Shown one piece after another: positions 1 through 11,111 of a stretch of DNA of 64,000 nt. The stretch's first letter is position 1. Every line of letters begins with the position of its first letter. Position numbers and translations under genes: made by a program. The stretch is taken from the NCBI GenBank assembly GCA_030562195.1, contig CM060200.1, positions 25,707,023-25,771,022 of the forward strand, in the 5' to 3' direction. The stretch is from Nipponacmea schrenckii. Taxonomy: Eukaryota; Mollusca; Gastropoda; Lottiidae. The notes beneath the pieces were generated by a model that saw nothing but the letters and a program-made list of their open reading frames with translations, made no database searches and was not told the DNA's origin.

Positions 1-571
1 GAAATTCAAAAATCGACTTTCAATGTTTTGTTGCGATTTTTTATGTTCTTTCATTTGACACCAAAATCATCTCAATCGGACAAGCCATAATGTCTGAATT
101 AAATTCGGTCAATTTCAGAAAAATCAAAATGGCGGCGAAAGTTGCGCATGCGGCCTTGATTTTATTTTCTTCGTATTTGTGTAATGGCTACCGAATGATA
201 CAAGTTTGAATGTCATACTTTAAAAAAAACGGAAGTTATTCAACCGGACGTAAAACTCCATAGTGACGCAAAAATTTTGACCTACTTTTTGAAAATCATT
301 CCATGGGCTACATACACTCAATTTTTTTTAGATTAATCGGTCTTAAGATAGCAAAGTTGCAAAAATGTGCAAAATACGGCAAAAAAATGTGTGCTACGAA
401 TTTTCGAATTTTGAAATTTTGAAATTGCTATCATGTTGAAAATTATTTCAAGTTTCCAAAAATGAAAACCCGACGAAAATTGATTAAAAATTGCGAGTTC
501 TAGAGCCACTGACCGACTTTTTAGACATGTTGCAATGCAGCACTTCCGGTTTTGCACAAATGTTCCAATTT
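1..571. other. AT-rich noncoding repeat-like flank
   Basis: No credible reading frame is present; the short open frames are AT-rich noise. The stretch has one ACTTCCGG near 541 and an AAAATGGCGGCGAAA block near 127. Its style (AT-rich, scattered CCGGAAGT) resembles 39.7-41.3 kb and 43.3-43.9 kb, but I could not align them by eye. It borders the broken end of the first LINE. Confidence 0.35.
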
Positions 572-574
572 ATA

Positions 575-811
575 TTTAATAGAAACGTCGCCACAACAGA
601 AGGTTTTTTTCTTAAAGTTTGTAGGGAACTGTAGTTTTGATATTTGTTGTTTTGAGCCAATGAGAAGATATTCTGTTTTGTCATCGTTCAGTTTAAAATC
701 TGTTGGTTGTTTTCCATAAAGGGCTATGTAGAGTTGTGTGTCATCGGCATATAAGTGATAGTCAAGGTTGTGGTTTTGAACAATATCTTGGATAGGTGAC
801 GTATACAATGT
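575..811 (-). pseudogene. LINE reverse transcriptase, YADD block (severed)
   Basis: This is the continuation of the RT beyond the insertion. It reads TLYTSPIQDIV, then LYADDTQLYIAL (catalytic YADD) and KLNDDKTEYLLIGSKQQ, a block that follows YADD in CR1/L2-type RTs. Residues before TLYTSP in the open frame (from 856) come from the inserted element, and residues after about 575 are unrelated, so both ends of the open frame are chimeric. The C-terminal RT part and LINE 3' end are absent. Confidence 0.83.
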
Positions 812-1926
812 AAGATAGCAATGCAATGCATTGAAATACGCCCAAATGGCAGCCATACTACAGATACATATGTTAAAGATTTTTCTACGTTTAACTATAT
901 ATCTCGGTAAAAAGTATCCTACAACACAAAAATCAGATCAGATCAACTTTAAGTCCCCAATAACCCACATGCCAAATATTTTAATGACACCATATCTAAC
1001 AAGCGTTACAGAAATAACATGATGGCGATTAGCAGTAACTCATGCTAGTTTACCAGGAAATTTATCGCAGGAATTATTAATTGATGCACGACTTTCACAA
1101 AGGTTTGCTTCTATTATAAAAGATACATTCACAATTTCAAGCCGGTCGTCGGCAGATGTCAAGTGTTCTGAAGTTAAAACTAAATAAAACTTAGGTCTAA
1201 TAAAGCCAACGTTTACAAGCGATATCTAATTTAGGCTATTGATATCGGGACGAATCAAATAAATTCTAGTAAGATAAAACCTTTATTAGGGCTACCGGTA
1301 TTTAAATATGTTGTCGATATGAGGATATGGCCCTCCAACATAATGTAGGGTAGGACATCCATTTCAGAATTTGACCTACTTAATCGGAGATTTTCTTTGG
1401 AAAGTCAGTCGATAAGACTGTCGTCAAGATATTGATTCTCACTATTTTACATGTCATAATAACATTGTTTGACGAATGCACTGCATACTTTGATAATATA
1501 ATAACACAAACACAAACCTTCGTGACATATAAAAAGAAAGAAATTTAAGCTGTAGAAGTGACAAGATCGACATAATTTATTTAATTTTAGACTCGACAAT
1601 CCAGTCCTTCTGATAACTATGTAATAGTAATTAGTCTGGGTGACAGAGACTACAATTCGCGGGTTTATTGAATTCACGCGTTCGGATTGGTTGTGACGTC
1701 AAAAAGGGGAGGTCTGTCGAATTGTCAATATGTCGGCTGGAAAATAAGTACAAGACTGTTACCCTGAAGTTTTATACTATATCTCGACCAAAAATTGTCC
1801 GATCAGCACCAAAATCAATAGGGATCCTCTTTGTAATGTTATTAACCCATATAACAAAAATCAAAAAGATCCATTGTGAATTGTAGACTGTAGAGTGAGT
1901 ACAAGAAAAATGTGAACAGACACACA

Positions 1927-1976
<50 letters not shown>

Positions 1977-2027
1977 GACAGACAGGGGTGATCACAATAT
2001 ACGACCAAAATACATTTTGGGCGTATA
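812..2027 (-). mobile_element. Helitron/Helentron-like tandem-core element inside the LINE
   Basis: On the minus strand it starts TATACGCCC at 2027, followed by a facing GGTCGTATATTGTGATCACC, a CTGTCTG/GT-rich simple repeat and one core monomer. It ends GCTGCCATTTGGGCGTAT, a hairpin (CAATGCA-T-TGCATTG) and GCTATCTT at 812. The same ends occur at 17797-17849 and 51797-51848. Removing it joins LINE codons in frame (GPILF to TLYTSP) with no target-site duplication, at a run of Ts. Subterminal inverted repeats, tandem core, 3' hairpin and lack of TSD match Helentron-associated elements; the superfamily call is inference. Confidence 0.7.
1921..1984. repeat. (CA)n/(CAGA)n microsatellite
   Basis: Pure CA dinucleotides give way to CAGACAGACAGACAGG. 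It is the simple-repeat portion of the Helitron-like element; the same position holds CTGTCTG repeats in the copy at 22.7 kb. Confidence 0.97.
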
Positions 2028-3264
2028 AAAAAGTATTGGTCCTAATACTAAGCCTTGCGGGACTCCACTTGATAAGTCTACTAGAAAACTTTCCATTAAT
2101 GACAACGGACTGCTTTCTGTTCTCTAGATACCGAGTGCTGAACATTTGATTCCAAATTTATCATGTAGTCTTTCAGAAGCGTTTTGTAGTGTACCGTGTC
2201 AAAGGCGGCTGATAGATCTAAAAGTATAAGACACACGGGCCTCTTATTATCAAGTGAAATCAAAATATCATTCGTGACACGGACAAGGGCAGTTTCTGTA
2301 CTGTGAGCTTTTTTATAGGTGTTTTGAAATTTTATGGAAAGATCATTACTTTCAATATATTTATTCAGATGAACAACCAAGCACTTTTCTAAAACTTTAG
2401 AAATAAAACTCAAATTGGAAACTGGCCTGTAGTTTTTAAGAATATTTGGATCCATATTAGATTTCTTGATCAAAGGTTTAACATGAGCTACTTTGAACAT
2501 ATCAGGGACTGTTGACTGTCTGATACAACAATTGATGATGTCAGTCAGAATAGGTTTTAGACATAACTTTAGAATGTCTGTGGGTATCGGGTCAAGTGAA
2601 CAATACTTCGGAGCAGACGCTTTAACAATTTTGATGAGAGTTTCTTGACTTATTTCTTTAAAAGTTTCAAGAGAGCAGGCATGGCTTTCAGAGTCGTACA
2701 CATGGGCATCTAAGTTCACATTTTCATTAATACTTAGCAGATCATTCTGAATTGTTTCGATTTTGGTTATGAAGAAATTATAACAAAAGTTTCTGCGAGC
2801 GTTGAATCTCGCTCACTGTCAGGCAGGATGTTTTTTTGTGAATTGGAATCTAAGTAAAGAATTAACCACTTTGAACAAATCTCTTTGTTATCACTGGATT
2901 CAATCTTGTCAGAGTAAAACTTCACTTTGAATTTGTTTCAAAGTTTATTAACCCGGTTTTTCTTCGTTTTGTAGATTTCTTTGAATACCACTAAACACGT
3001 TTTGCGCCACTTATGCTCAGCTTTGTTTCTATCTCTTTTCGCTTTGAGTATAGTGTCTTTATACCACCCTGATCTGGGACGCACAGACACTGTCTTAGTT
3101 TTTATTGGAGTAAGACTTAAAGTCTTAAATTTTTGTGAGTTCGGAATTGTATTTTTGTACTATTACATTTATATAATTTTCTTTAGCCATGTTCGTCAGA
3201 CTCGAAGCATTAACCATAAACTTGACATCAGCTATATCAATGTTTGAAAACTTTCTGGTTTTGG
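2028..3264 (-). pseudogene. LINE linker and reverse transcriptase fingers/palm (broken)
   Basis: Minus-strand translation of about 3085-2780 gives the basic linker usual between EN and RT (AKRDRNKAEHKWRKT), broken by stops. The RT follows at 2719-2096 with SLDPIPTDILK, NYRPVSNLSFISKVLE, HSTETALVRV and LLDLSAAFDTV; the last holds the first catalytic Asp. After a frameshift near 2096-2145 the next blocks are NRKQSVVING and SGVPQGLVLGPILF, the typical block before the YADD motif. The frame then runs into the Helitron-like insertion at 2027 and resumes at 811. Confidence 0.85.
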
Positions 3265-4043
3265 TTATGATATTAGGCTTTGTGATTGTGAAGTCAAATG
3301 TGATAGAAAAATCAACTTATCATCAATATTTACATTAATCACTAGTAGGTTGTGTTGCTGTCTAGTGATGACAAGATCGAGTAGATGACCTCTTATGTGT
3401 GTTGGAGCTGAGACATGTTGCTGTAGTGATCTCGTATTTAGAATATCAATCAGGATTGTAGTGTGGGGATTCTCAACGTTTTCAAAATGGAAATTACAAT
3501 CTCCAATAATTCCCAAATCGATAATGATGGTAACGATCATCTCGTCTAACATTAATGAAAATTCTTCAAAGAAAAGTGATGGTCTACATCCAGGTGGGCG
3601 ATACACTATGACTAGTTATATGTTACGATTCGGAAGTTTTATAAAACAGTCAAGACATTCAAATCCATCTTGTTTTCTTGTCTTTTTAATGACAGTAAAT
3701 TGCTGTTTGTAGATCAATCCAACTCCTCCACCACGGGGGCCCCTAGCTGAGTGAATAAATGAATAACCATTAGGTAGGAGAGCTACACCACTTGCAGAGT
3801 CAGAATTATCATCATTGAGCCAAGTTTCAGTTATGCCAAGAAGGTCAAAATCATTATCTAGAATATAGTCATGACGGTTTTGTTTCGTATTGATCTGGCA
3901 TTAATTAAGCACATTGAGACATTTTGTCCGCTACGTCTTTCATTTTGTTGTACTGGAATTTGTATGAGATTGCTTGATCTTGCATTAGATAAAGAGGGCT
4001 TTATTTCTCTAGATTTACTCACATGTACTGCAATATTCTGCAC
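3265..4043 (-). pseudogene. LINE APE-type endonuclease domain (broken)
   Basis: The domain nicks target DNA to prime reverse transcription. Visible in order across several frames are CLINARSIRNKT (the usual N-terminal NARS motif), a GITETWL-like block near 3795, MYRPPG near 3600, the IIGDCNFHFEN block (catalytic GD-N) near 3500, and LLDLVITR near 3360. The SDH block expected near the end looks degraded to a FLSH-like sequence. Frame breaks between 3858 and 3606 split the domain, so it cannot be expressed as one protein. The family assignment is firm; the copy is inactive. Confidence 0.82.
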
Positions 4044-4110
4044 AATATTTCTTCTTGTTGACTTGACTCATCCCCCTTCTTGTCTTATTGCGTTTGTATA
4101 TTCCATTTTA

Positions 4111-4415
4111 CTTTAACAAATTCGAGAGATTAGGTCCAATATAACGTGAACGTCTTGTGTTTAACAACTCTCTTGAATCATAAGTTAACAACATACTAAG
4201 ATGAAATCACCTGTGAGTAGAGTTCGGCTAACAATGAAAAGTATAGAAATTGCGAGTAAAATGCAAATTCTCCACCGCAACACAATCCGAATAGAACCAA
4301 TGGAACCAGTTGAGATAATTGACAGACATCCCACATGCTGCTTGCTAGCGCAAGGGAGATAACCGAGTAGCGACAGTAATGACACTATATATGTAAAGAT
4401 TTAGATTTGTAAACT
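4111..4415. other. Unassigned spacer
   Basis: Between the 5' end of the LINE and the next repeat there is no convincing reading frame or repeat homology within the window. Confidence 0.5.
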
Positions 4416-4613
4416 TTTTAAACGCCCACATGAATATGTTGACGTATATTGTCGTCGCCCCTGTCCGTCGGTTCGTCGGTCCGTCAACACTTTTTGTAGA
4501 CATTATAGAAGCTACAATTTTATATGGATTTTAATGAAACTTGGTATGAGCATTGGTATTGATAAGACGGCGGTCAAGTTCGATTTTGACGATTTTTCGA
4601 TAAACGGCTTTTG
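4416..4613 (+). mobile_element. Helitron-like element, 5' fragment
   Basis: It begins CTTTTTAA|ACGCCCACATGAATATG with GACGTATATTGTCGTCG, then CCTGTCCGTCGG repeats and one core monomer (GAAACTTGGTATGAGCATTGG). It stops abruptly at 4613, where the Penelope-like 3' end begins, so the 3' part is lost. The same start occurs at 34999 and about 50686. Confidence 0.65.
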
Positions 4614-5098
4614 ATTTCGGGGAAGGGAGGGATTGAATCTCCCAAATGTACAGGCCTAGGGTAGAACAAATATTTTATTGAGAAATTAGGATCTGGATCT
4701 ATTGGATGATTTTCTTCTCTTCTGATCTGAAATTAGAAAAAAATAAAATATATATAAAAAGTATAGTACCTGTTAAGTACAGATTGTTTTTAGTTTGCTA
4801 TGAACAAGGTTGTCATTGTCTGTGGATTGTTGTGCGTTTCTGATATTGGTGAGGCCGGTGGTTATTTTTGGATGGGTAGGCTGTGTTGTGGGCAGGTCGA
4901 TGGTTATCTCTGGATGAATAGGCAGTGTTGTGGGTAGGTCGTTGGTGGGGTGGGATATAAACGGCTTGATTGGTTGGTGGTCGGCGATTGGTAGATGGTA
5001 GAGGTCGATGGAATACTGGGCCTTTATAGGGTTAGTGATGTTGGTTTGGATGGCGATAAGTGTTGCGGTGTCTGGCTTCTTGCCAGTGGTTATCAAAG
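4614..5098 (-). mobile_element. Penelope-like element, 3' fragment (copy 1)
   Basis: The 4614-4810 segment (TTTCGGGGAAGGGAGGGATTG onward) is nearly identical to 6476-6665 and, inverted, to 30292-30488. The minus-strand frame ends NDNLVHSKLKTICT, as in the copy ending at 6624. Upstream of about 4812 the encoded Pro/Thr-rich segment (ITIDLPTTQPTHPKITTG) differs from that copy, so this is another subfamily or a chimera. It is cut at 5098 by the plus-strand LINE. Confidence 0.7.
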
Positions 5099-6474
5099 TT
5101 GCGGAGCAAAATGAAAATAAGTCTAGGTTAGACGGGGAATGTTCAGTTGTATCAAAAAGGAATCTCTTGATCCCAATATTCTAAAAATTATCGACCAGTA
5201 TCCAACTTGTCATTCCTTTCCAAGATTTTAGAAAGAGCTGTAAATATACGTCTCCAATCGCACATTGCGAAATACCAGTTGCTGGATAAGTTTCAGTCGG
5301 CCTACAGACCCTATCACAGCACAGAAACAGCGATTTTGAGGGTCCTAAACGATTTACAGTTGGCAGTGGATTCCGGGCACGTAGCATCTCTGACTCTTTT
5401 GGATCTTTCCGCGGCTTTCGATACTGTGAACCATCAAACTCTGTATGATAGACTAGAAAACCAGTTTCGAATCTCTGGTGTACCCCTCTCGTGGATTGTA
5501 TCCTATCTTTGTGACAGAGAGCAAACAGTTCTGGTTGGTGAAACTTAGTAATTACCATCACAACTAACCTGTGGGGTACCACAGGGCAGTGTTCTAGGGC
5601 CCGTGTTGTTTGTTCTTTACACCACGTCTTTGGGGTCGGTGATAGATGAATTTGATCAGAGACACTACTCCTATGCTGATGATACCCAACTAATTAGAGT
5701 TTCTAGTCCAGCACATATACATGATTCCTTACAAAAAACGACTGACTGCTCGATTGCTGTTAAAAAATGGATGAGAACAAATAAATTAAAACTGAATGAT
5801 GAAAAAACTGAAGCTCTTCTAGTAGGCTCATCAAAACAACTGAAGTCGCTCTGAAACTGACCATTGGAAACTCAGAGATAAACTTTTCAAAAAATGTCCG
5901 AAAACTTGGTTTTATGTTTGACCCTTCTCTGACAATGGAAACTCAAGTTGACACGTTGTGCCGTATATGCTACTATCATTTACGCTGTATACGTAACATC
6001 AGAAACTATCTTACAAACGAGGCCCGTAAACTAGTTAGATAGATTATTGTAATAGTGTATTATCGGGCATACCACAAGCACTTTTAGCTAAGATCCAGAA
6101 GGTAATAAATACAGCCGCCAGAGTTGTAACACGAACAAATAAGTTTGATCATATCCAGAATGTTTTAGCCTCACTACACTGGTTACCTGCTGAAACACGA
6201 ATTAGGTATAAAATACTTACATTAGTTTACAAGTGTCGCAAAAATGCTGCCCCTCCATATCTATGTGAACTTTTTAAGGAATACAACCCTATAAGATCAC
6301 TCCGCTCACAGAACAAAGACTCACTTGTTGTTCCAAGTCATATGGGTATAGGCCTTTCAGTTCTACTGGTCCCAGATTATGGAATGAACTTCCTCAAGAT
6401 TTGAGAAATCAACAGACTTTTAGTCAATTTAAAACTGCTTTAAAAACCTTTCTGTTTAGGCAGTATGACAATTA
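5099..6474 (+). pseudogene. CR1/L2-like LINE reverse transcriptase and C-terminus (decayed)
   Basis: This 5'-truncated LINE starts inside the RT. Seen in order: FLSKILERAVNIRL and HSTETAILRVLNDL (5207-5340), LLDLSAAFDTVNHQTL near 5400 with the first catalytic Asp, a stop and frameshift near 5549, the GVPQGSVLGPVLF equivalent near 5571-5610, YADDTQLIRV near 5672, KLNDEKTEALLVGSSKQ near 5790, then NVRKLGFMFDPSLTME. The typical 3' tail LWNELPQDLRNQQTFSQFK lies near 6377-6440. Multiple frame breaks make it nonfunctional. It is related to, but distinct from, the minus-strand LINE at 572-4110. Confidence 0.85.
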
Positions 6475-8355
6475 GATTTCGGGGAAGGGAGGGATTGAAT
6501 CTCCCAAATGTACAGGCCTAGGGTGGAACAAATATCTTATTGAGAAATTGGGATCTGGATCTGTTGGATGATTTTCTTCTCTTCTGATCTGAAATTAGAA
6601 ATAAAATAAGTATGGGGTACCTGTTAAGTACAGATTATTTTTAGTTTGCTATGAACAAGGTTGTCATTTAAGTTCTGATTTTTTGAATATGCCACTATCA
6701 TTTTCTGTTTATAGACATGAGGAAATTTCTCTTGAAGACTCTTATAATGTGTTTGAACTATCTTACTTGCTTTATTACTGGTTGTATTAAATAGAACTAC
6801 AAAGGGTGCTATGCCTACACTGTGGTGAATATTAAGTCCTATGGGTCTTGCTGTATTCAATGTCTCAATCCAATGGGCTTCTCTAGATTGACGGAATTTG
6901 GTAGTTTCATCTTCGGGCAAGTCGATTTCTATGCGCTCAATTGGGGTTAGGGTGAGATCGTCAAGTGAATGAGAAAGATTGAAATGGTTAGAAACAGGCT
7001 TGTCTTTTTTTAATTTAATATCTGATCTGTGGGCATTAAAACGAGTGCGTAATTTGTTCTTTGTTTCCCCGATATATTGTTTGGGACATTTTTTACATGA
7101 AATTAAGTCTTGGATCGGGTATCTTTTATTCGTAGAGTTACTTAGAAAATAATGCGTTTCTGATATAAAGGGACATCTGGTTGACATACATGGGGCCCTC
7201 CTTAAACCTGGAGGCACTTCGGCATAAAGTCTATTTTTAGCTGCTAACTGTGCTAATGTGGAATTTTTTATGTTTTGTAAAAATCGTCTAGAGTATCCAC
7301 GCTCTTTCAGTTTTGAGAAAACAATCGTACAGGCTTGGTTGAAATCAGAAGACCTTGTGCAAATTCGGTGAAATCGTAAAACTTGTGACTTAATTATTCC
7401 AGAAAATGTATGTTTTGGATGAAATGAGCTCTTATGCAAAAGTTGATGAGTGTCGGTTTCTTTGAAATATACTTTGATATCTAATTTATTAGTCTCTGCT
7501 ATTGAATCACCTTTAAAAACAGTAGTATCGAGAAAGTCTATGCTTTTGTGACTGGCGTTGGCTGTTAGTTTGATGGACGGGTGGTGGTTGTTGAGTATTT
7601 AAAAAAAATGCCAAAATTGTTCTATGGAGTAAGCCCAAACTATGAAAATGTCATCTAAGAAGCGTCCATAGAAAAGTGTGTCAAATGGACAAAGGGGTAA
7701 TACCTCACGTTCCCACTCTGCCATGAAAAGGTTTGCGTATGAAGGGGCGAATCGTTTGCCCATAGCTGTACCTGAGGTTTGTAGATATGTTTTACCATTA
7801 AATGTGAAATCAATGCGACTAAGACAAATCTCTAAAAGCTGTAGAATTGCATCATCGGGTCTGTCTGGATCTGGGTTTCTATCAAAAGCTTTGCGAACTG
7901 CCATTAGGCCAGTAGTATTGTCGATATTGGTGTACATAGAAGTTACGTCTATTGAAATTAGAATAGCATTTGAAGGGACTTTGGGTTTTTTTTATTTTAT
8001 TGACAAAGTCAGTTGTGTCCTTAAGGTAGGCTCGATGTTGACATGCTAGTGGTAGTAAGAAATGATCGATGTATTCTGACACTGCATAAGACTCACTACC
8101 ACAGTCAGAGATAATCGGGCGGCCTTTAGGGATTCTATTAGGCATGAACCAATCCTTGGTAGGATTCTTATGAATTTTCGGCAAAGTGTATAAGTGTCTC
8201 TCGCGGCAATCAGGTTTGGCAGAAAGATAGTCATATTGTTTCTCTTTTAAATGACTTGTTTTAACTAAGTCGGCAAGAATATTGTTTATCATATTAGCAG
8301 TTTCTTTAAAAATCGGCTCCGGTAAAATTGCATAGTGTTTAGGATTATTCAATTG
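6475..8355 (-). pseudogene. Penelope-like element: RT and GIY-YIG endonuclease (copy 2)
   Basis: Reading leftwards from the gap: LYTLPKIHKNP and GRPIISDCGSESYAVSEYID (about 8195-8060), then MYTNIDNTTGL (RT block with catalytic Asp, 7937), TSGTAMGKRFAPSYANLFMA (7780) and YGRFLDDIFIVW (catalytic DD, 7650). After a frame break come SSFHPKHTFSGIIKSQVLRF (7430) and a GIY-YIG-like nuclease with the CKKC cysteine pair, KQYIGET and LRTRFNAHRSDIK (7090-6990). A conserved noncoding 3' end lies at 6475-6620. The 5' part is lost in the N gap. These elements use telomerase-related RTs; this copy is frameshifted. Confidence 0.87.
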
Positions 8356-8855
8356 NNNNNNNNNNNNNNNNNNNNNNNNNNNNNNNNNNNNNNNNNNNNN
8401 NNNNNNNNNNNNNNNNNNNNNNNNNNNNNNNNNNNNNNNNNNNNNNNNNNNNNNNNNNNNNNNNNNNNNNNNNNNNNNNNNNNNNNNNNNNNNNNNNNNN
8501 NNNNNNNNNNNNNNNNNNNNNNNNNNNNNNNNNNNNNNNNNNNNNNNNNNNNNNNNNNNNNNNNNNNNNNNNNNNNNNNNNNNNNNNNNNNNNNNNNNNN
8601 NNNNNNNNNNNNNNNNNNNNNNNNNNNNNNNNNNNNNNNNNNNNNNNNNNNNNNNNNNNNNNNNNNNNNNNNNNNNNNNNNNNNNNNNNNNNNNNNNNNN
8701 NNNNNNNNNNNNNNNNNNNNNNNNNNNNNNNNNNNNNNNNNNNNNNNNNNNNNNNNNNNNNNNNNNNNNNNNNNNNNNNNNNNNNNNNNNNNNNNNNNNN
8801 NNNNNNNNNNNNNNNNNNNNNNNNNNNNNNNNNNNNNNNNNNNNNNNNNNNNNNN
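8356..8855. other. Assembly gap (500 N)
   Basis: Exactly 500 Ns, a conventional placeholder, so the true gap size is unknown. The 5' end of the Penelope-like copy and the 3' end of the BEL/Pao element to its right are hidden here. Open frames spanning it are meaningless. Confidence 1.
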
Positions 8856-9875
8856 TTTGGATCTGAAGATACACGGGTGAGGGGTCTTGAATTAACAATA
8901 AATTCAATTTCACAAAACAAAGTTCGTAATTGTTCATCACTTCTTGCTGAACGAAGAAATTGTTCAGATAATATACCATGACTTATTTTACGAATGGTTC
9001 TAATCTGTCTTTCCCATGCGCCGCCAAAGTGTGACGCAGTGGGGGGATTAAAATGCCAATTAAATCCTTGAATAGTTGCAAAATATTCTATATTAACTTG
9101 TTTAAGTTCGTTAAGAGCTTCTTTAAGTTCTCTTTCAGACCCTACTAAATAAGTCTCATTGTCTGAAAATATATCACTAGGGGTACCACGGCGTGCAATA
9201 AAACGCCTTATGGCATTAATACATGAACTGGTATCAAGAGAGTCAGATACTTCCAAGTGTATAGCACGCGATGCAAAACATGTAAATATTACACCATACC
9301 GTTTCCTTACTGAGCGCCCTATCTTTATTTCATAAGGACCAAAGTAATCAATTCCTACACATGAAATTGCTGGTTTATCTGACAATAAACGTGATGACGG
9401 TAAATCTGCCATTTTTTGTTCACACACTTGTGACCTAGTTTTACGACAAGTAATACATTTGGCTAATAAACCTTTAACTAGTACACCAACTTTTATTATC
9501 CAATAGGATTTCCTTATTTCAGCCATCGTGTGATTTACGACCTTGATGTCCTACTTTATTGTGTACATATCTTACAATTAAAGCAGACACATGAGAATTC
9601 TTTGGAAGAATGATTTGATGCTTAGCATCATATGGAATCTTTGAATTACGAATTCTTCCATCAACACGTAAAATATTATCCTTTATAAATGGATCTAATG
9701 GACTTTTTAGTTTAACAGATTTATCACTATTACTTAATACCTTAATCTTTTCAGAATAATGTAAATTCTGTACAAATTTCAAAATTTCTAACTCAGCGCT
9801 ATTAATTTCTTTAACAGATAAAGATTTTTTATGCAAATCATCAGGAATCTGTTCCTTATTTACTTTACACTTCAA
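8856..9875 (-). pseudogene. BEL-D integrase (H2C2 and DDE core), frameshifted, gap-truncated
   Basis: Two overlapping frames cover it. 9875-9519 holds the linker and the start of the zinc domain (NKVGHQGRKS); the frame shifts near 9525 into MAEIRKSYWIIKVG and CITCRKTRSQ (the CxxC half of the HHCC zinc finger). The core follows with CVGIDYFGPYEI (first Asp), FTCFASRAIHLEV, FSDNETYLVGS (second Asp) and NPPTASHFGGAWERQIR (the catalytic Glu in WERQ). NSRPLTRV ends it at the N gap. The second Asp motif reads SDNET rather than the usual SDNGT. Confidence 0.85.
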
Positions 9876-9929
9876 AATTTTCTTTAATCTTAAAATCCAA
9901 GAAGTTGCTCTGGCTAAAGAATGCCAATT

Positions 9930-11111
9930 TTAATATTTTTCTATTAACTTATTTACACTGACTTTAGAATCATCTACTGTAATAGTATTAATAGATACAA
10001 CTTCAGAATCATCACTTAAAGTTGGGGTAACTGTTTCATTCATAATCTTAAGAAATAATTTATCTTCTACCGAAGGATAACTCTTATCATCACAAAGTCT
10101 CTCAGCGAATTCTAAATCAAAATATTTCTTAACTTGTTTTTCGAGATTTTCATCTAACTTAAGAAAATTTACAGTTACAGATTGACAATAAGAAGAAATT
10201 TTACATGATAAACCATACAAAAGCCACCCTAAAGGAGATCTTATCCCATAAGGTTCGCCTACATTACCAGTACAAATTTCTAAAGGGATAGTTGCTGCAG
10301 GAGTGTTACAACCTATCATTAAAGTTACTCTGGGTACACAATTATCACATTCTGTAAGATCTGGCAATCTAATATCCTTCAAATGTTCCCATTTTTTTAA
10401 GTCCTGATTGGTGGGAATATCACTGACACTTACTGGCATCATATCTTTCAAATAAGTAGGAGGTAAGTCAATAAACTGTTTATTCATGTTTCCGATTTGT
10501 AAATTTTCAACTATTTCTGTTTTCAATTCTTCTCCTTTATTTAGAGTTTTCAATGTAACATTAGTAGCTTTACCACATACTTTTAGTGCACGATAGAGTT
10601 CCAATCCAATAAAATTTGCCGCAGAACCATTATCTACGAAGCAGTAAGTGGCTACAACATTGTTGTTGGATTTATGACTGACCAACACGGGCACGATAGT
10701 CATTAAAGGGTTTGAATTTTGTACATTAACACATCCTGATGCTATCTTGTGATTATCATCACTCACATTTGTCTTATTGCCACGAGTCGGATCATGCATA
10801 ACAGTCATGTGTTGTCTAGCACAGTTTTCACACTTTACCCATTCACTATTTGGACAATCAGCTTTCCTGTGATTAGGATTCAAACAGGCGAAACACAATC
10901 CATGACTTTTCACGGCATCGGATTTTTCTTGCATACTCAAAGATTTGAATTTTCTACAGTTCAAAAGCGAATGGTCATATTTGCAATGAAGACAAGGTGC
11001 TTGTGCAGCCAAATTAAGTTGAACTTTTGTTGATAACACTTTTGTTTTTGTTACTGGTTTACTAGAAAACTTAGGTCTAAGCTGATCATTGAAGGGTTTG
11101 GAATTTGCCAC
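9930..11111 (-). pseudogene. BEL-D gag zinc knuckles and aspartic protease
   Basis: The frame begins with a basic linker, then CLHCKYDHSLLNC, CFACLNPNHRKADC and CENCARQHMTVMH, giving the three CCHC-like knuckles usual in BEL/Pao gag. The protease domain follows, with CFVDNGSAANFIG at the active site; the expected D-S/T-G reads DNG here, which probably impairs catalysis. It continues through the conserved protease-RT spacer (LMIGCNTPAATIPLEI, SPLGWLLYG) and stops in KLIEKY at 9930, where the RT should follow but has been deleted. Confidence 0.83.

Larger units (their letters stand above)
572..4110 (-). mobile_element. CR1/L2-like LINE retrotransposon, decayed, interrupted
   Basis: Reading leftwards on the minus strand, the parts follow the normal LINE order: endonuclease start near 4010, endonuclease core to about 3265, a basic linker, reverse transcriptase from about 2720, and the YADD part of the RT ending near 575. 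Frameshifts and stops occur throughout, so this is a dead copy. A Helitron-like element (812-2027) sits inside the RT; the LINE frame is restored if it is removed. The LINE 3' end is missing, because homology stops abruptly near 572. Clade assignment rests on motif style only. Confidence 0.85.

Noticed and set aside
1772..2145. Val/Cys-rich frames through the CA repeat
   Set aside because: Dinucleotide repeat translation; only the LINE part of the second frame (2096-2145) is meaningful.
7882..9526. Long frames crossing the first N gap
   Set aside because: The Ns are translated as X; the two sides belong to different elements (Penelope-like and BEL/Pao).
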